Part shown: piece by piece, positions 25,193-34,730 of the stretch
Layout of the letters: each line of letters opens with the position of its first letter
How positions within the stretch are numbered: position 1 is the stretch's first letter
Source: JAWCQZ01 sp038869515 [NCBI: Halobacteria archaeon]
Lineage (GTDB): Archaea > Halobacteriota > Syntropharchaeia > JACQPP01
Assembly: GCA_038869515.1 (NCBI GenBank)
Contig: JAWCQZ010000003.1
Span: forward strand, 31,306-95,305
Direction of reading: 5' to 3'
DNA length: 64,000 nucleotides
The notes under the pieces: generated by a model
What the model saw: the letters and a program-made list of their open reading frames with translations, nothing else
Database searches by the model: none
What the model was told of the DNA's origin: nothing
Made by a program: the position numbers and the translations under genes

Positions 25193-26635
25193 CTAAGCGG
25201 CCCCTCCCGGCAGCAGCGTCTCTCCCATCAGCCACTTGTCCACCCCGTGCGCCGCCGCGCGCCCCTCCGCGATGGCCCACACCACCAGAGACTGGCCGCG
25301 GGCCATGTCGCCCGCCGCGAAGATGCCGGGGACGCTGGTCATCTTGTTCTCGTCGGCCCAGACGTTGCCACGCTCGGTCATCTTCAGCCCCAACTTCTCG
25401 GGGAGGGTCTTCTCGGGACCGAGGAAGCCGAGGGCGAGGAGGACCAGGTCCGCCTCCATCTCGAATTCGCTGCCGGGAATCTCCTTGGGGACCCACTTCC
25501 CGGCCGCGTCCTTGACCCAGTCCAGCCGGGCCGCGTGGAGTTTCTCGACCCGGCCGTTGCCGCTGAACCGCTTCGTCGAGATGGAGTAGTCACGGACTCC
25601 GCCCTCCTCGTGGGCCGAGGAGGTCCGCATGATGTTGGCCCACTGGGGCCATGGGTTGTCGGGCGCCCGGGTGTCGGGCGGGCGGGGGAGGAGTTCGAAC
25701 TGGTGGATGGACTTCGCCCCCTGCCGGTGGGCGGTCCCGAGGCAGTCGGCGCCCGTATCGCCCCCGCCGAGGATGACCACCCGCTTGTCCTTCGCGGTGA
25801 TGAGCCGGTTCTCGGGGATGGCCTCCCCGGCGCAGATGCGGTTCGCCTGTGGCAGATACTCCATGGCCAAGTGGACCCCCTTCAGCTCGCGCCCGGGGAT
25901 GGGCAGGTCCCGGGCCAGGGTGGCTCCGCCGCAGAGGACGACGGCGTCGAAGTTGCGTTTCAGGTCCTCCGCCGGGTAGTTGACGCCGACGTTGGTGTTC
26001 GTCCGGAAGACCACTCCCTCCGCCTCCATGAGTTTCAGGCGGCGCTGGACGACCCACTTCTCCAGCTTGAACTCCGGGATGCCGTAGGTCAGGAGCCCGC
26101 CGATTCTGTCGGCGCGCTCGAAGACAGTGACCTTGTGGCCGGCGCGGCGCAGCTGCTGGGCGCACGCCAGGCCGGAGGGGCCGGAGCCGACCACCGCGAC
26201 CGACTTGCCGGTCTCCACCGGGGGCGGCTCGGGGACGACCCACCCCTCCCCGAAGGCACGCTCGATGATGTTGACCTCGACGTTCTTGATGGTCACGGGG
26301 TCCTTCACGAGCGCGAGGACGCAGGAGTTTTCGCACGGCGCGGGGCAGACGCGGCCGGTGAACTCCGGGAACATGTTGGTGGCGTGGAGCCGGTCGATGG
26401 CCTCCCGCCAGCGGCCGCGGTAGACGAGATCGTTCCACTCCGGAATGAGGTTTCCGAGGGGGCACCCGTTGTTGCAGAAGGGGACGCCGCAGTCCATGCA
26501 GCGGGCCCCCTGCTTCCGGAGCTCGGCCTCGGGCAGGTCGAGGTAGACCTCCCTCCAGTCGCGGATGCGCTCCTCGACGGGGCGGCGCTCCGGGAGCACG
26601 CGCTGAATCTGGAGGAACCCGCGCGGGTCACCCAT
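25193..26635 (-). CDS. gltD: Glutamate synthase small subunit GltD, 480 aa
   Basis: It has the N-terminal Fe-S domain CMDCGVPFCNNGCPLGNLIP and CPAPCENSCVLALV, then the FAD motif AVVGSGPSGLACAQQL, the NAD(P)H motif VVILGGGDTGADCLG and the C-terminal FAD motif IFAAGDMARGQSLVVWAI. This subunit takes electrons from NAD(P)H and passes them to GltB for 2-oxoglutarate plus glutamine to two glutamates. Full family length. It lies downstream of gltB with a methyltransferase fragment between them, and is transcribed with it. Confidence 0.95.
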   Translation of the reverse strand: MGDPRGFLQIQRVLPERRPVEERIRDWREVYLDLPEAELRKQGARCMDCGVPFCNNGCPLGNLIPEWNDLVYRGRWREAIDRLHATNMFPEFTGRVCPAPCENSCVLALVKDPVTIKNVEVNIIERAFGEGWVVPEPPPVETGKSVAVVGSGPSGLACAQQLRRAGHKVTVFERADRIGGLLTYGIPEFKLEKWVVQRRLKLMEAEGVVFRTNTNVGVNYPAEDLKRNFDAVVLCGGATLARDLPIPGRELKGVHLAMEYLPQANRICAGEAIPENRLITAKDKRVVILGGGDTGADCLGTAHRQGAKSIHQFELLPRPPDTRAPDNPWPQWANIMRTSSAHEEGGVRDYSISTKRFSGNGRVEKLHAARLDWVKDAAGKWVPKEIPGSEFEMEADLVLLALGFLGPEKTLPEKLGLKMTERGNVWADENKMTSVPGIFAAGDMARGQSLVVWAIAEGRAAAHGVDKWLMGETLLPGGAA

Positions 26636-26644
26636 GATGCGGTC

Positions 26645-26878
26645 TCACTTCGCCCCCTCCCCGTGTAGTCGCCTCATCTCCGCCCTTATCTCTTCGATGA
26701 CTTCGGCGTTGTGGATTTTCAGATATTCGTGCAAAGATTGGCCGTAACCAATCTGGCCTTTGATTCTGTAGTCTTTGATGTGCCAGTAGGGGGGAGAGGT
26801 GACGACCATATCCACACTTCCGTCTCCGACTTCGGCCATCTTTCGGCTGTCCCCGATGACGATTCTTGCTTGCGCCAT
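26645..26878 (-). pseudogene. Truncated DNA methyltransferase (N4/N6 type), 77 aa
   Basis: IVIGDSRKMAEVGDGSVDMV then VTSPPYWHIKDY is the N-terminal catalytic motif IV region (TSPPYW) of type II N4-cytosine/N6-adenine methyltransferases. The sequence then runs only to YLKIHNAEVIEEIRAEMRRL and stops; the rest of the catalytic domain and the SAM-binding FxGxG motif are missing. Complete relatives have 250 aa or more. It sits between gltB (9 nt) and gltD (9 nt) on the same strand, so it is transcribed. It is a remnant, or conceivably retained as a spacer that keeps gltD translated. Confidence 0.75.
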
Positions 26879-26887
26879 GGGTCCCCC

Positions 26888-29800
26888 TCACGCCGCCGCC
26901 CGCTGGGGCGCCGCGGCCTGCGATTCCTTCTTCGCCTGCTCCAGGGCCCGCTTGTAGTCCCGGGGCATCACCTTGACGAAGAGGGGCACCATCTGCTCCC
27001 AGCGGTCCAGGACTCGCTTCCCCACCGCGCTCCCGGTGTGGCGGACGTGCTTCTCGACTAGGCCCTGGATGGTGGCCTCGTCCTCGGGGTCGGTGACCGG
27101 CTCCAGGTCCACCATCTCCGGGTTGCAGCGGTTCTCGAAGTCGCCCGCCTCGTCCAGGACGTAGGCGATTCCACCGCTCATCCCCGCGGCGAAGTTGCGC
27201 CCGGTCTTTCCGAGGATGACGGCCCGGCCCCCCGTCATGTATTCGCAGCCGTGGTCCCCGACGCCCTCCACCACCACCCGGGCGCCGCTGTTCCGCACGC
27301 AGAAGCGCTCCCCCGCGACCCCCCGGAAGTACCCCTCCCCGGCGGTGGCGCCGTAGAGGGCCACGTTGCCGATGAGGATGTTCTCCTCCGGAACGAAGGT
27401 GGAGCCCTTCGGGGGCACCACGATGATTTTTCCGCCCGAGAGCCCCTTGCCGATGTAGTCGTTCGCGTCCCCCTCCAGGCGGAGGGTGACCCCGGGGACC
27501 GCCCAGGCCCCGAAGGACTGGCCCGCGGAGCCGTGGAACGTGAGCTGCACGGTGTCCTCCGGGAGGGCGTCGGGCCCGTAGCGGCGGGTGATCTCCGAAG
27601 AGAGGATGGTCCCGACGGTCCGGTTTGAGTTCACGATGCGGAGCGTCGCCTTGACCGGCTCCCTCCGCTCCAGGGCCGGCTTGCAAATCTCCAGGAGCCC
27701 CTCGTCCAGGCAGCCCGCCAGTTCGTGGTCCTGCTCCCGAACGCGGCGGATGGCGATGGAGGGTCCCGCCTCGGGCTTGGCGAGGATGGCGGAGAAGTCG
27801 AGCCCCCGGGCCTTCCAGTGGTCCACCGCCTTGCGGGCGTCAATCCGGTCCACGCGGCCCACCATCTCGGCGATGGTCCGGAAGCCCAGGCGGGCCATGT
27901 GCTCCCGCAACTCCTCGGCGAGGAACAGGAAGAAATTCACGACGTGCTCCGGCTGGCCGGGGAACTTCTTGCGGAGTTCCGGGTTCTGGGTCGCGACTCC
28001 GACGGGGCAGGTGTCGAGGTGGCAGACCCGCATCATGATGCATCCGGCGGAGACGAGGGAGGCGGTCGCGCAGCCCCACTCCTCCGCCCCAAGCAGCGTC
28101 GCGATGGCGATGTCGCGGCCGGTCATCAGTTTCCCGTCGGTCTGGACCACGATGCGGCCCCGGAGGTCGTTCATCACGAGGACCTGCTGGGTCTCCGCGA
28201 GTCCAATCTCCCACGGGATTCCCGCGTGGTGGATGCTGGTGATGGGCGAGGCCCCGGTTCCGCCGTCGTGGCCGGAGATGAGGACCACGTCCGATTTGGC
28301 CTTCGCGACCCCGGCGGCGACGATGCCGACGCCGACTTCAGCGACCAGTTTCACCGAGATGCGGGCGTGGACGTTCCCGTTCTTCAGGTCGTAGATGAGC
28401 TGCTTCAGGTCCTCGATGGAGTAGATGTCGTGGTGGGGGGGCGGCGAGATGAGTCCCACGAACGGGGTCGAGTGGCGGACCTTCGCAATCCAGGGGTAGA
28501 CCTTGCGGGCGGGCAGCTGGCCGCCCTCGCCTGGCTTGGCGCCCTGGGCCATCTTGATCTGCAACTCGTCGGACTGGACAAGGTATTCGCTGGTCACCCC
28601 GAAGCGGGCCGAGGCGACCTGCTTGATGGCGCTCCGCTTCGAGTCGCCGTTGGGGAGGCGCTTGTAGCGCTCGGGGTCCTCCCCGCCCTCGCCGGTGTTG
28701 CTCTTGCCCCCGAGGCGGTTCATGGCGATGGCGAGGGTCTCGTGGGCCTCCTTGCTGATGGAGCCGTAGGACATGGCGCCGGTGGCGAACCGCTTGACGA
28801 TTTCGGTGGCGGGCTCCACCTCCTCGAGGGGGATGGGCCTGTCCGCGTATTTGAGTTCGAAGAGGCCCCGCAGGGTGCAGAGGTGGCGGCTCTGCTCGTC
28901 CACCAGCCGGGTGAACTCCTTGAACAGCCGGTAGTTCCCGCTCCGGACCGAGTGCTGGAGTTTGGCGATGGTCTCGGGGTTCCAGAGGTGGTATTCCCCG
29001 TCGGCGCGCCACTGGTGGCGGCCGCCGCTGGGAAGGACCGATCGGAGCAGGGGCCGGTCGGGGAACCCGGCCCGGTGGCGCGCGAGGGCCTCGCGGGCGA
29101 TGACGTCGAGCCCGACGCCGCCGACCCGAGAGACCGTCCCGGTGAAGTAGCGGTCGATGACCTCCTTGCCGATTCCCACGGCTTCGAAGATCTGGGCGCC
29201 GCGGTAGGACTGGATGGTGGAGATGCCCATCTTGGCGATGACTTTGAGGATGGCCTTGTCGGAGGCCTTGATGAACCTATTCTGCGCCTCGGCGCAGGAC
29301 AGATCGGGCGGGAGGACCTTCCGCGCCACCATGTCGTGGAGGGTCTCGAAGGCGAGGTAGGGGTTGATGGCCCCCGCCCCGTATCCGATCAGGAGGGAGA
29401 AGTGGTGGACCTCCCGCGCCTCGCCGGTCTCCACCACCAGCCCCACGCGGGTCCGGGTGCCCTCGCGGATGAGGTGGTGGTGGACGCCCGCCGTAGCCAG
29501 GAGGGCCGGGATGGGGGCCCGCTCGTCGTCCACGCCGCGGTCCGAGAGGACAAGGATGTTGGCCCCCCCTTCCACCGCCTCGCTGGCGCTCCGGCAGAGG
29601 GCCTCCAGGGCGGCCTGCAGCCCCTTCTCGCCCTCGTTCGCCCGGAAGAGCATGGGGAGGGTCGCCGCCTTGAAGCCGGGCTGCTCGATGTGGCGGATCT
29701 TCTCCATCTCCTCATTGGTGAGGATGGGGTGCTCGAGTTCCAGCTGGCGGCAGCTCTGGGGCTCGGGGTGGAGCAGGTTGCGCTCGGAGCCGATGTTGGC

Positions 29801-31438
29801 GGCGGTCTGCATGACGAGGTATTCCCGCGTCGAGTCGATCGGGGGGTTGGTGACCTGGGCGAAGAGCTGCTTGAAGTATGTGTAGAGCAGCTGGGGCTTG
29901 TCCGAGAGACAGGCGAGGGGCGCGTCGATGCCCATGGAGCCCACCGCCTCCTCGCCGTCGGCGGCCATCGGCATCATCAGTAGCCGGAGGTCCTCCTCGG
30001 TGTATCCGAAGGCCCGCTGGCGGCGCAGGAGGGTCTCCGGGTCGGGGGGCTGCGCCTCGCGGACCCGGGGCAGGTCCTTGAGATGGAGGAGGTTCTCGTC
30101 GAGCCAGCGCTGGTAGGGGTGCTCCAGGGCGATTTCGCGCTTGAGCTCCTCGTCCTCCACGATGCGCTTCTGCTCCGTGTCCACCAGGAACATCCGCCCC
30201 GGCTGGAGGCGCCCCTTGGCGGCGATCTGCTCGGGGGGGAACTCGAGCACGCCCACCTCCGAGGCGAGGACCACGAGCCCGTCCTTGGTGACGACGTAGC
30301 GCGCCGGCCGGAGGCCGTTCCGGTCCAGGACGGCGCCCAGCCGGACCCCGTCGCTGAAGGCCACGAAGGCCGGGCCGTCCCACGGCTCCATGAGGCAGGC
30401 GTGGTATTCGTAGAAGGCGCGCTTCTCCGGGCTCATGCTCTCGTGGCCGTGCCACGGCTCGGGAATCAGCATCATCATGGCGTGGGCGAGGCTCCGGCCC
30501 CCCAGGTAGAGGAACTCCACGACGTTGTCCAGGGTCGCTGTGTCGCTGCCCCCGGGGGTGATGACCGGGAACAGTTTCTTCAGGTCGTCGTCGAAGAGCG
30601 GGGACCACGCGAGGGACTGGCGGGCGTGCATCCAGTTGATGTTCCCGCGCAGGGTGTTGATCTCGCCGTTGTGGGCGATGTAGCGGAACGGGTGGGCCAG
30701 GTCCCAGCAGGGGAAGGTGTTGGTGCTGAACCTCTGGTGGGAGATGGCGAGGGCGCTCTCCATGTCCGGGTCCTTCAGGTCGGGGTAGAAGGTGTCCATC
30801 TGGTGGGAGATGAGCATCCCCTTGTAGACCACGGTCCGCGCCGAGCAGGAGGAGACGTAGAAATAGGACTTCTGGGAGAGGTCGCTCTCCCGGATGGCGT
30901 TCTCGGCGCGCTTGCGGATGACGTAGAGTTTGCGCTCGAAGGCGTCCCCGTCGCGGGCCGACTTGCGCCGGATGAAGAGTTGCCGGATGACCGGCTGCAC
31001 GGAGCGGGAGATGTAGCCGAGGGGCGAGTTGTCCGTCGGGACGTCCCGCCAGCCGAGGACCTCCTGCCCCTCCTCCCGGACCACGCGCTCCATCACCGCC
31101 TCGCAGTGCCTCCGCTGGTCCGCCTCCGTGGGGAGGAAGACCGCGGCGACCCCGTACTCCCCCGGGCCGGGGAGCCGGAGCCCGAGGGGGGCGCACACCT
31201 TGGCGAAGAACTTGTGGGGCGTCTGGATGAGAATCCCCGCGCCGTCGCCCGAGTTCTCGTCGCAGCCGCACGCGCCCCGGTGGGCGAGGTTCTTCACCGC
31301 GGCGACCGCCTTCGCGACGATGTCGTGGGACTTCCGGCCCTGGATGTCCGCCACCGCGGCCACGCCGCAGGCGGCCCTCTCGAACCGGGGGTCGTAGAGC
31401 CCATGGGCGGGGGGGAGGCCGGGGGATTGGGGTCTCAT
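26888..31438 (-). CDS. gltB: Glutamate synthase large subunit GltB, 1516 aa
   Basis: The full-length four-domain enzyme. The glutaminase nucleophile is Cys24 in [11 protein letters not shown], implying removal of a 23-residue propeptide. The FMN synthase domain shows [12 protein letters not shown] and [10 protein letters not shown], the 3Fe-4S cysteines are in [15 protein letters not shown], and the C-terminal beta-helix has [12 protein letters not shown] and [20 protein letters not shown]. It produces glutamate from glutamine and 2-oxoglutarate with electrons from GltD. The box TAAATATCC about 27 nt upstream predicts a nearly leaderless start. It is divergent from an Lrp regulator across a region with two palindromes. 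Confidence 0.96.
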   Translation of the reverse strand: MRPQSPGLPPAHGLYDPRFERAACGVAAVADIQGRKSHDIVAKAVAAVKNLAHRGACGCDENSGDGAGILIQTPHKFFAKVCAPLGLRLPGPGEYGVAAVFLPTEADQRRHCEAVMERVVREEGQEVLGWRDVPTDNSPLGYISRSVQPVIRQLFIRRKSARDGDAFERKLYVIRKRAENAIRESDLSQKSYFYVSSCSARTVVYKGMLISHQMDTFYPDLKDPDMESALAISHQRFSTNTFPCWDLAHPFRYIAHNGEINTLRGNINWMHARQSLAWSPLFDDDLKKLFPVITPGGSDTATLDNVVEFLYLGGRSLAHAMMMLIPEPWHGHESMSPEKRAFYEYHACLMEPWDGPAFVAFSDGVRLGAVLDRNGLRPARYVVTKDGLVVLASEVGVLEFPPEQIAAKGRLQPGRMFLVDTEQKRIVEDEELKREIALEHPYQRWLDENLLHLKDLPRVREAQPPDPETLLRRQRAFGYTEEDLRLLMMPMAADGEEAVGSMGIDAPLACLSDKPQLLYTYFKQLFAQVTNPPIDSTREYLVMQTAANIGSERNLLHPEPQSCRQLELEHPILTNEEMEKIRHIEQPGFKAATLPMLFRANEGEKGLQAALEALCRSASEAVEGGANILVLSDRGVDDERAPIPALLATAGVHHHLIREGTRTRVGLVVETGEAREVHHFSLLIGYGAGAINPYLAFETLHDMVARKVLPPDLSCAEAQNRFIKASDKAILKVIAKMGISTIQSYRGAQIFEAVGIGKEVIDRYFTGTVSRVGGVGLDVIAREALARHRAGFPDRPLLRSVLPSGGRHQWRADGEYHLWNPETIAKLQHSVRSGNYRLFKEFTRLVDEQSRHLCTLRGLFELKYADRPIPLEEVEPATEIVKRFATGAMSYGSISKEAHETLAIAMNRLGGKSNTGEGGEDPERYKRLPNGDSKRSAIKQVASARFGVTSEYLVQSDELQIKMAQGAKPGEGGQLPARKVYPWIAKVRHSTPFVGLISPPPHHDIYSIEDLKQLIYDLKNGNVHARISVKLVAEVGVGIVAAGVAKAKSDVVLISGHDGGTGASPITSIHHAGIPWEIGLAETQQVLVMNDLRGRIVVQTDGKLMTGRDIAIATLLGAEEWGCATASLVSAGCIMMRVCHLDTCPVGVATQNPELRKKFPGQPEHVVNFFLFLAEELREHMARLGFRTIAEMVGRVDRIDARKAVDHWKARGLDFSAILAKPEAGPSIAIRRVREQDHELAGCLDEGLLEICKPALERREPVKATLRIVNSNRTVGTILSSEITRRYGPDALPEDTVQLTFHGSAGQSFGAWAVPGVTLRLEGDANDYIGKGLSGGKIIVVPPKGSTFVPEENILIGNVALYGATAGEGYFRGVAGERFCVRNSGARVVVEGVGDHGCEYMTGGRAVILGKTGRNFAAGMSGGIAYVLDEAGDFENRCNPEMVDLEPVTDPEDEATIQGLVEKHVRHTGSAVGKRVLDRWEQMVPLFVKVMPRDYKRALEQAKKESQAAAPQRAAA

Positions 31439-31460
31439 CGCCCTCGCTGGTTGGCAGGTG

Positions 31461-31468
31461 GATATTTA
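31461..31468 (-). promoter_or_regulatory. TATA box of gltB
   Basis: TAAATATC on the minus strand is centred about 27 nt before the gltB ATG, giving a predicted start of transcription at the start codon. Confidence 0.6.
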
Positions 31469-31472
31469 GCAC

Positions 31473-31503
31473 TTTTGGAACAAAATTGGCCGATTCAGGC
31501 CAA
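31473..31503. promoter_or_regulatory. Two adjacent palindromes between gltB and the divergent genes
   Basis: TTTTG-GAA-CAAAA (31473-31485) abuts TTGGCC-GATTCA-GGCCAA (31486-31503). Both lie between the minus-strand TATA box of gltB and the plus-strand TATA box at 31505. They are good candidates for operators that could control both directions, for example for the Lrp protein encoded downstream. This is inference from position and symmetry. Confidence 0.5.
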
Positions 31504-31504
31504 G

Positions 31505-31513
31505 ATTTATATG
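31505..31513 (+). promoter_or_regulatory. Plus-strand TATA box ahead of the small ORF and Lrp gene
   Basis: ATTTATATG is centred about 24 nt before an ATG at 31533 that opens a 51-codon frame, and about 195 nt before the Lrp start. Confidence 0.55.
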
Positions 31514-31532
31514 AAATGAACGAAACTTGGAC

Positions 31533-31688
31533 ATGACTAACCACAAATATGGAAAAAACAGGCCACGGTGGGATATGGTGAACGGGATTCAACATCCCGC
31601 CCGGAAGTTGAGAGAACTCCCGCCCGCGCACCGAGGCGGATTGGACACTTCGCGCTTCCCGCCGGACCCTGCGCGGTCCAATCTCTGA
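31533..31688 (+). CDS. Possible leaderless small protein ahead of the Lrp gene, 51 aa
   Basis: The ATG lies where transcription from the box at 31505-31513 should begin. The frame reads MTNHKYGKNRPRWDMVNGIQ and continues basic to a TGA at 31686, 16 nt before the Lrp ATG. The first codons are AT-rich, unlike neighbours. The 3' half also forms an inverted repeat (GATTGGAC ... GTCCAATC, 31639-31683), so this may instead be a structured leader. No homolog recognised. Confidence 0.35.
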   Translation: MTNHKYGKNRPRWDMVNGIQHPARKLRELPPAHRGGLDTSRFPPDPARSNL

Positions 31689-31704
31689 CCTCCCGGAGCC
31701 CGCG

Positions 31705-32295
31705 ATGCGCATCCTGGACCCCCACGAAGAAAAAATCGTGAAGGCCCTGGTCCGGAATCCGAGGTGGTCCGACACCCGGGTCGGCCGGGCCACGGGGGTC
31801 CCGGTCCGGACGGTGAACCGGAAGCGGAAGCGCCTCGAGCGCGAGGGGCTCCTCGCCTACTACACCAATATCGACCTGAGCCCGACGGGCGCCGCCCAGT
31901 TCGCGGCCCGCCACCTCTACCTCATCCAGTTCCGCCCGGGAATCCCCCAGTCGCAGATCGTGAACGAGATCAAAACCGAGCCCAACATCCGGACCGTCTT
32001 CACCGAACTCATCTACGAGTCCCACCTGGCGGAGGTGGAGGGGCACGCCACCATCGTCATGCTGGTCGAGGGGGAGAGCGACGAGGACATCAACAACAAG
32101 TTCAACGGGCAGATCGTCCCGAGCCTCCTGAAGAACCACGGCGACGACTCCATCGTCCGGGTCAGCAGCATCATCCTGGGGCGGCCCATCCGGCTCTTCC
32201 ACAACTACGTGCCGATGGTCAACATGGACAGGGGGCGCATCCGGGACGACTGGAGCGACGAGGCGATTTTCGTGGGGAAAGTCAAAGGGAGATAG
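31705..32295 (+). CDS. Lrp/AsnC-family regulator, 196 aa
   Basis: The N-terminal helix-turn-helix (MRILDPHEEKIVKALVRNPR ... GVPVRTVNRKRKRLEREG) is Lrp-like, recognising DNA as a dimer. The following region (LYLIQFRPGIPQSQIVNEIK and HATIVMLVEGESDEDINNKF) replaces the usual RAM effector domain with a divergent alpha/beta domain, longer than standard 150-aa Lrp proteins. It is divergent from gltB, with palindromic sites between them, so control of glutamate synthase is a reasonable guess. Confidence 0.78.
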   Translation: MRILDPHEEKIVKALVRNPRWSDTRVGRATGVPVRTVNRKRKRLEREGLLAYYTNIDLSPTGAAQFAARHLYLIQFRPGIPQSQIVNEIKTEPNIRTVFTELIYESHLAEVEGHATIVMLVEGESDEDINNKFNGQIVPSLLKNHGDDSIVRVSSIILGRPIRLFHNYVPMVNMDRGRIRDDWSDEAIFVGKVKGR

Positions 32296-32342
32296 CCGGG
32301 TGACATTCAAATCCCGGAGCGCGGCCTCTTCTCGCGACGCCC

Positions 32343-33632
32343 ATGCTCCTCTCCAACCCCTGGGCCGCCCTCCCGCTGGTGGCGGGCATCGCCTGCCTCG
32401 CGGCGGGCCTCGGCGTCCTCCTCCGCCACCCGCGCACCCCCGCCCACCTCCTCTTCACCCTCTTCTCGACCGTGGCGGCCGCGGGCAACGGCGCCTTCGC
32501 CCTCTCGCTCGCGAGTCCCGACGAGGCCGGCTTCGTGGAGTGGAACAAGCGCGGTTGGCTCCTCTACCTGGCGGCCCTGGCGGTCTTCTGCCACTTCACC
32601 CTGCGCTTCCCGCGGCCCCGCAGGCCCCTCGCCGAGGCCTCCCACCCGCTGGTCGGGCGCCTCCCGGCCCCCCTCCTGCGCATCGACCGCGCCCTCCTCG
32701 GGGCTCCCGGGGCGTCCCTGCTGGCGTGCTACCTGCCCATCCTCGGGGCCATCCTCCTCGCGGCCCTTCCCGCCGATTCGTGGTTCCAGGAGCCCCGCCG
32801 GGTCTTCTACGGCTACGTCGCCGTGGCCCGCCCGACCCCCGCCAGCCTCCCCGCCCTCGGGGCCACGGTCATCACCGTCGGGTTCCTCGGCGCCAACCTC
32901 CTCGGGGCCTACCTCCAGTTCCCCGAAAAGCGGAGGGTCCTGGCCCTTCTCCGGTGGTGGTTCCTGGCGGGATTCGTCCTCTTGGTCCTGCTTTTCATCC
33001 TCCCGTGGGTCTCCCTGGAGTGGTACGCGCGGTCGGTCCTCCTGAACTACCTCGGCATCCCCGCCTTCGCCCTCTTCCTGGCCACGGTGGTCCTGAAGTC
33101 CCGCTTCTTCGTGACCCCGGTGGACGAGGCGCGGGGCCCGGGAGAGCCCCGGTTCGACCTGATGCGGGGCGCCACCTATCTCGCCGCCGAGGAGCGACCT
33201 GACCTCTGCCACCGGGCCTTCGCGGACCTGGTGACCCACGGAACCCAGGGCCTCTGCCTGACCCGGACCCCTCCGCTTCGCATCCGGGAGACCCACGGGC
33301 TCGAGAAGACCCCCGTCGTCTGGGTCGGGGAGCAGTCCCCGTCGGCCGGCGTCCCCTCCGTCCACGGGCCCGACGAGCTGGCCTACATCGCGGCCAAGTT
33401 CCTGAGCGAGTCCCGGGAGGGGGTGGTGGCGCTCGATTGCCTTGAATACCTCGTCCAGACCGCCGATTTCCGGAGGGCGCTGAAACTGGTCTACCACCTC
33501 AAGGAGATGGTGGCCCGGAAGGGGGGAAGGCTCCTGCTTTCGGTGAACCCGCGCAGCCTGGAGCCCTGGGAGTGGTCGCTCCTGGAGAAGGAGACCGAGC
33601 CGCTCCCGGAGGAGAGGCCCCGGCACACCTGA
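32343..33632 (+). CDS. Multi-pass membrane protein with C-terminal DUF835, 429 aa
   Basis: About seven transmembrane helices fill residues 1-260 (for example AALPLVAGIACLAAGLGVLL and FLAGFVLLVLLFILPWVSLE), a 7TM sensor-like N-terminus. A cytoplasmic DUF835 domain follows: GLCLTRTPPLRIRETHGLEK, VVALDCLEYLVQTADFRRAL and MVARKGGRLLLSVNPRSLEP. DUF835 is found in archaeal signalling proteins; its ligand and partners are unknown. The start is 47 nt after the Lrp stop, so they may be cotranscribed. Confidence 0.85.
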   Translation: MLLSNPWAALPLVAGIACLAAGLGVLLRHPRTPAHLLFTLFSTVAAAGNGAFALSLASPDEAGFVEWNKRGWLLYLAALAVFCHFTLRFPRPRRPLAEASHPLVGRLPAPLLRIDRALLGAPGASLLACYLPILGAILLAALPADSWFQEPRRVFYGYVAVARPTPASLPALGATVITVGFLGANLLGAYLQFPEKRRVLALLRWWFLAGFVLLVLLFILPWVSLEWYARSVLLNYLGIPAFALFLATVVLKSRFFVTPVDEARGPGEPRFDLMRGATYLAAEERPDLCHRAFADLVTHGTQGLCLTRTPPLRIRETHGLEKTPVVWVGEQSPSAGVPSVHGPDELAYIAAKFLSESREGVVALDCLEYLVQTADFRRALKLVYHLKEMVARKGGRLLLSVNPRSLEPWEWSLLEKETEPLPEERPRHT

Positions 33633-33638
33633 GGGGGG

Positions 33639-34703
33639 TCAGCGCTTGCGGCCCGGGAGGAGCGCCGCCACCGCGAGCCCGCCCGCGGCGAGGAGGAGTT
33701 CGAATCCGGGCTGGCGGGGAGTCGAGGAGGGGCTCGGGGGGGGCGGGGTCGGCTCGGGGGCCGCGGAAGGCGATGGAGGAGAAGCGGGCGGGGGAGTCGA
33801 GACCACCGCCACCGGCGCGGGGGTCGGGGTGGGGCTCGGCGGGGGCGGCGGGGTCGCGGTGGCGGGGGTCGCGGGCGGGGCCGGGGTGGAGCCGGAGCCC
33901 GCGACGAAGGTGACCGGGCACAGGGTGGCCGCGGAGTTCCCCTTCCCGTCGTCGAAGGCGACCGTGTAGGTCCCGCTGAGGGAGAACTCCGACCCCGGGA
34001 AAGTGACGGAGAACGAGCCGTTCCGGACCGCTGCCGTTTGAGGGGAGACCGGGACCTGCCCCGACACGGTGGCCCGGATGACGGTCCCGTCGGCCCGGTT
34101 GGTGGTCCCGGAAGCGCGGACGTCGCTTCCCCTCTGGACCGCCGGGCAGTCGTCCGCCTTGAGGAATGGATCCGCGACCCGGAAGGGGACGACCTTGAAC
34201 ACCCGGGCGTCGTCGGAGCCCGACGTCACCGAGTTGGCCTGAAGGACGGAGACGAGGTCCCTCGACTGCTTGTTGTTGATGGCGCTCCCCGTCACCCACT
34301 GGCTGTCGTTGCAGTTGAGGTTCCGCTCCGCCGTCCCGAACAACTTCCCGTCCCCGGTGGGCGAACCGTCGGAATATTTCCCGTCGGCCCCCAGCCCCTG
34401 GACGACCAGCGTGTAGTCGCCGCGGAGGTCGAGCCCCTCCACCCCGCGGTTCGTGGCGAAGGAGCCCCCGGCGACGGTCACGTCCCCCGTGCGGCACCGG
34501 CCGCCCGGGGAGGAGCCCCAGAGGTTGAAGAGCCAGTAGTAGACCCTGTCGCCCCCCCCGAACAGGCTCCCCCGGATTTCGAGCCCGTCCCCGAGGGCCA
34601 CCTCCTGGCCGGGGCGCGGCGCGGCGAGGTCGAGGGATTGGGCGGACGCGGAGGCGGCGAGGAGGAGGGCCGCCAGGGCGCCCGGGAGGAGAGAGCGTCC
34701 CAT
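33639..34703 (-). CDS. Secreted PGF-CTERM surface protein, 354 aa
   Basis: The signal peptide ([19 protein letters not shown]) is followed by two domains: residues about 20-210 (GDGLEIRGSLFGGGDRVYYW ... ADCPAVQ-type Cys) resemble the DUF3821-like surface domains of methanogens, and 210-270 is an Ig-like domain (GSFSVTFPGSEFSLSGTYTV). A long Pro/Thr/Ser stalk leads to QPGFELLLAAGGLAVAALLP and GRKR, a textbook PGF-CTERM signal for archaeosortase A. Few sequons compared with the giant surface proteins. Role in the envelope is inferred. Confidence 0.8.
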   Translation of the reverse strand: MGRSLLPGALAALLLAASASAQSLDLAAPRPGQEVALGDGLEIRGSLFGGGDRVYYWLFNLWGSSPGGRCRTGDVTVAGGSFATNRGVEGLDLRGDYTLVVQGLGADGKYSDGSPTGDGKLFGTAERNLNCNDSQWVTGSAINNKQSRDLVSVLQANSVTSGSDDARVFKVVPFRVADPFLKADDCPAVQRGSDVRASGTTNRADGTVIRATVSGQVPVSPQTAAVRNGSFSVTFPGSEFSLSGTYTVAFDDGKGNSAATLCPVTFVAGSGSTPAPPATPATATPPPPPSPTPTPAPVAVVSTPPPASPPSPSAAPEPTPPPPSPSSTPRQPGFELLLAAGGLAVAALLPGRKR

Positions 34704-34730
34704 GGGGAACCGATGGGGCTCCCCCGTAAT

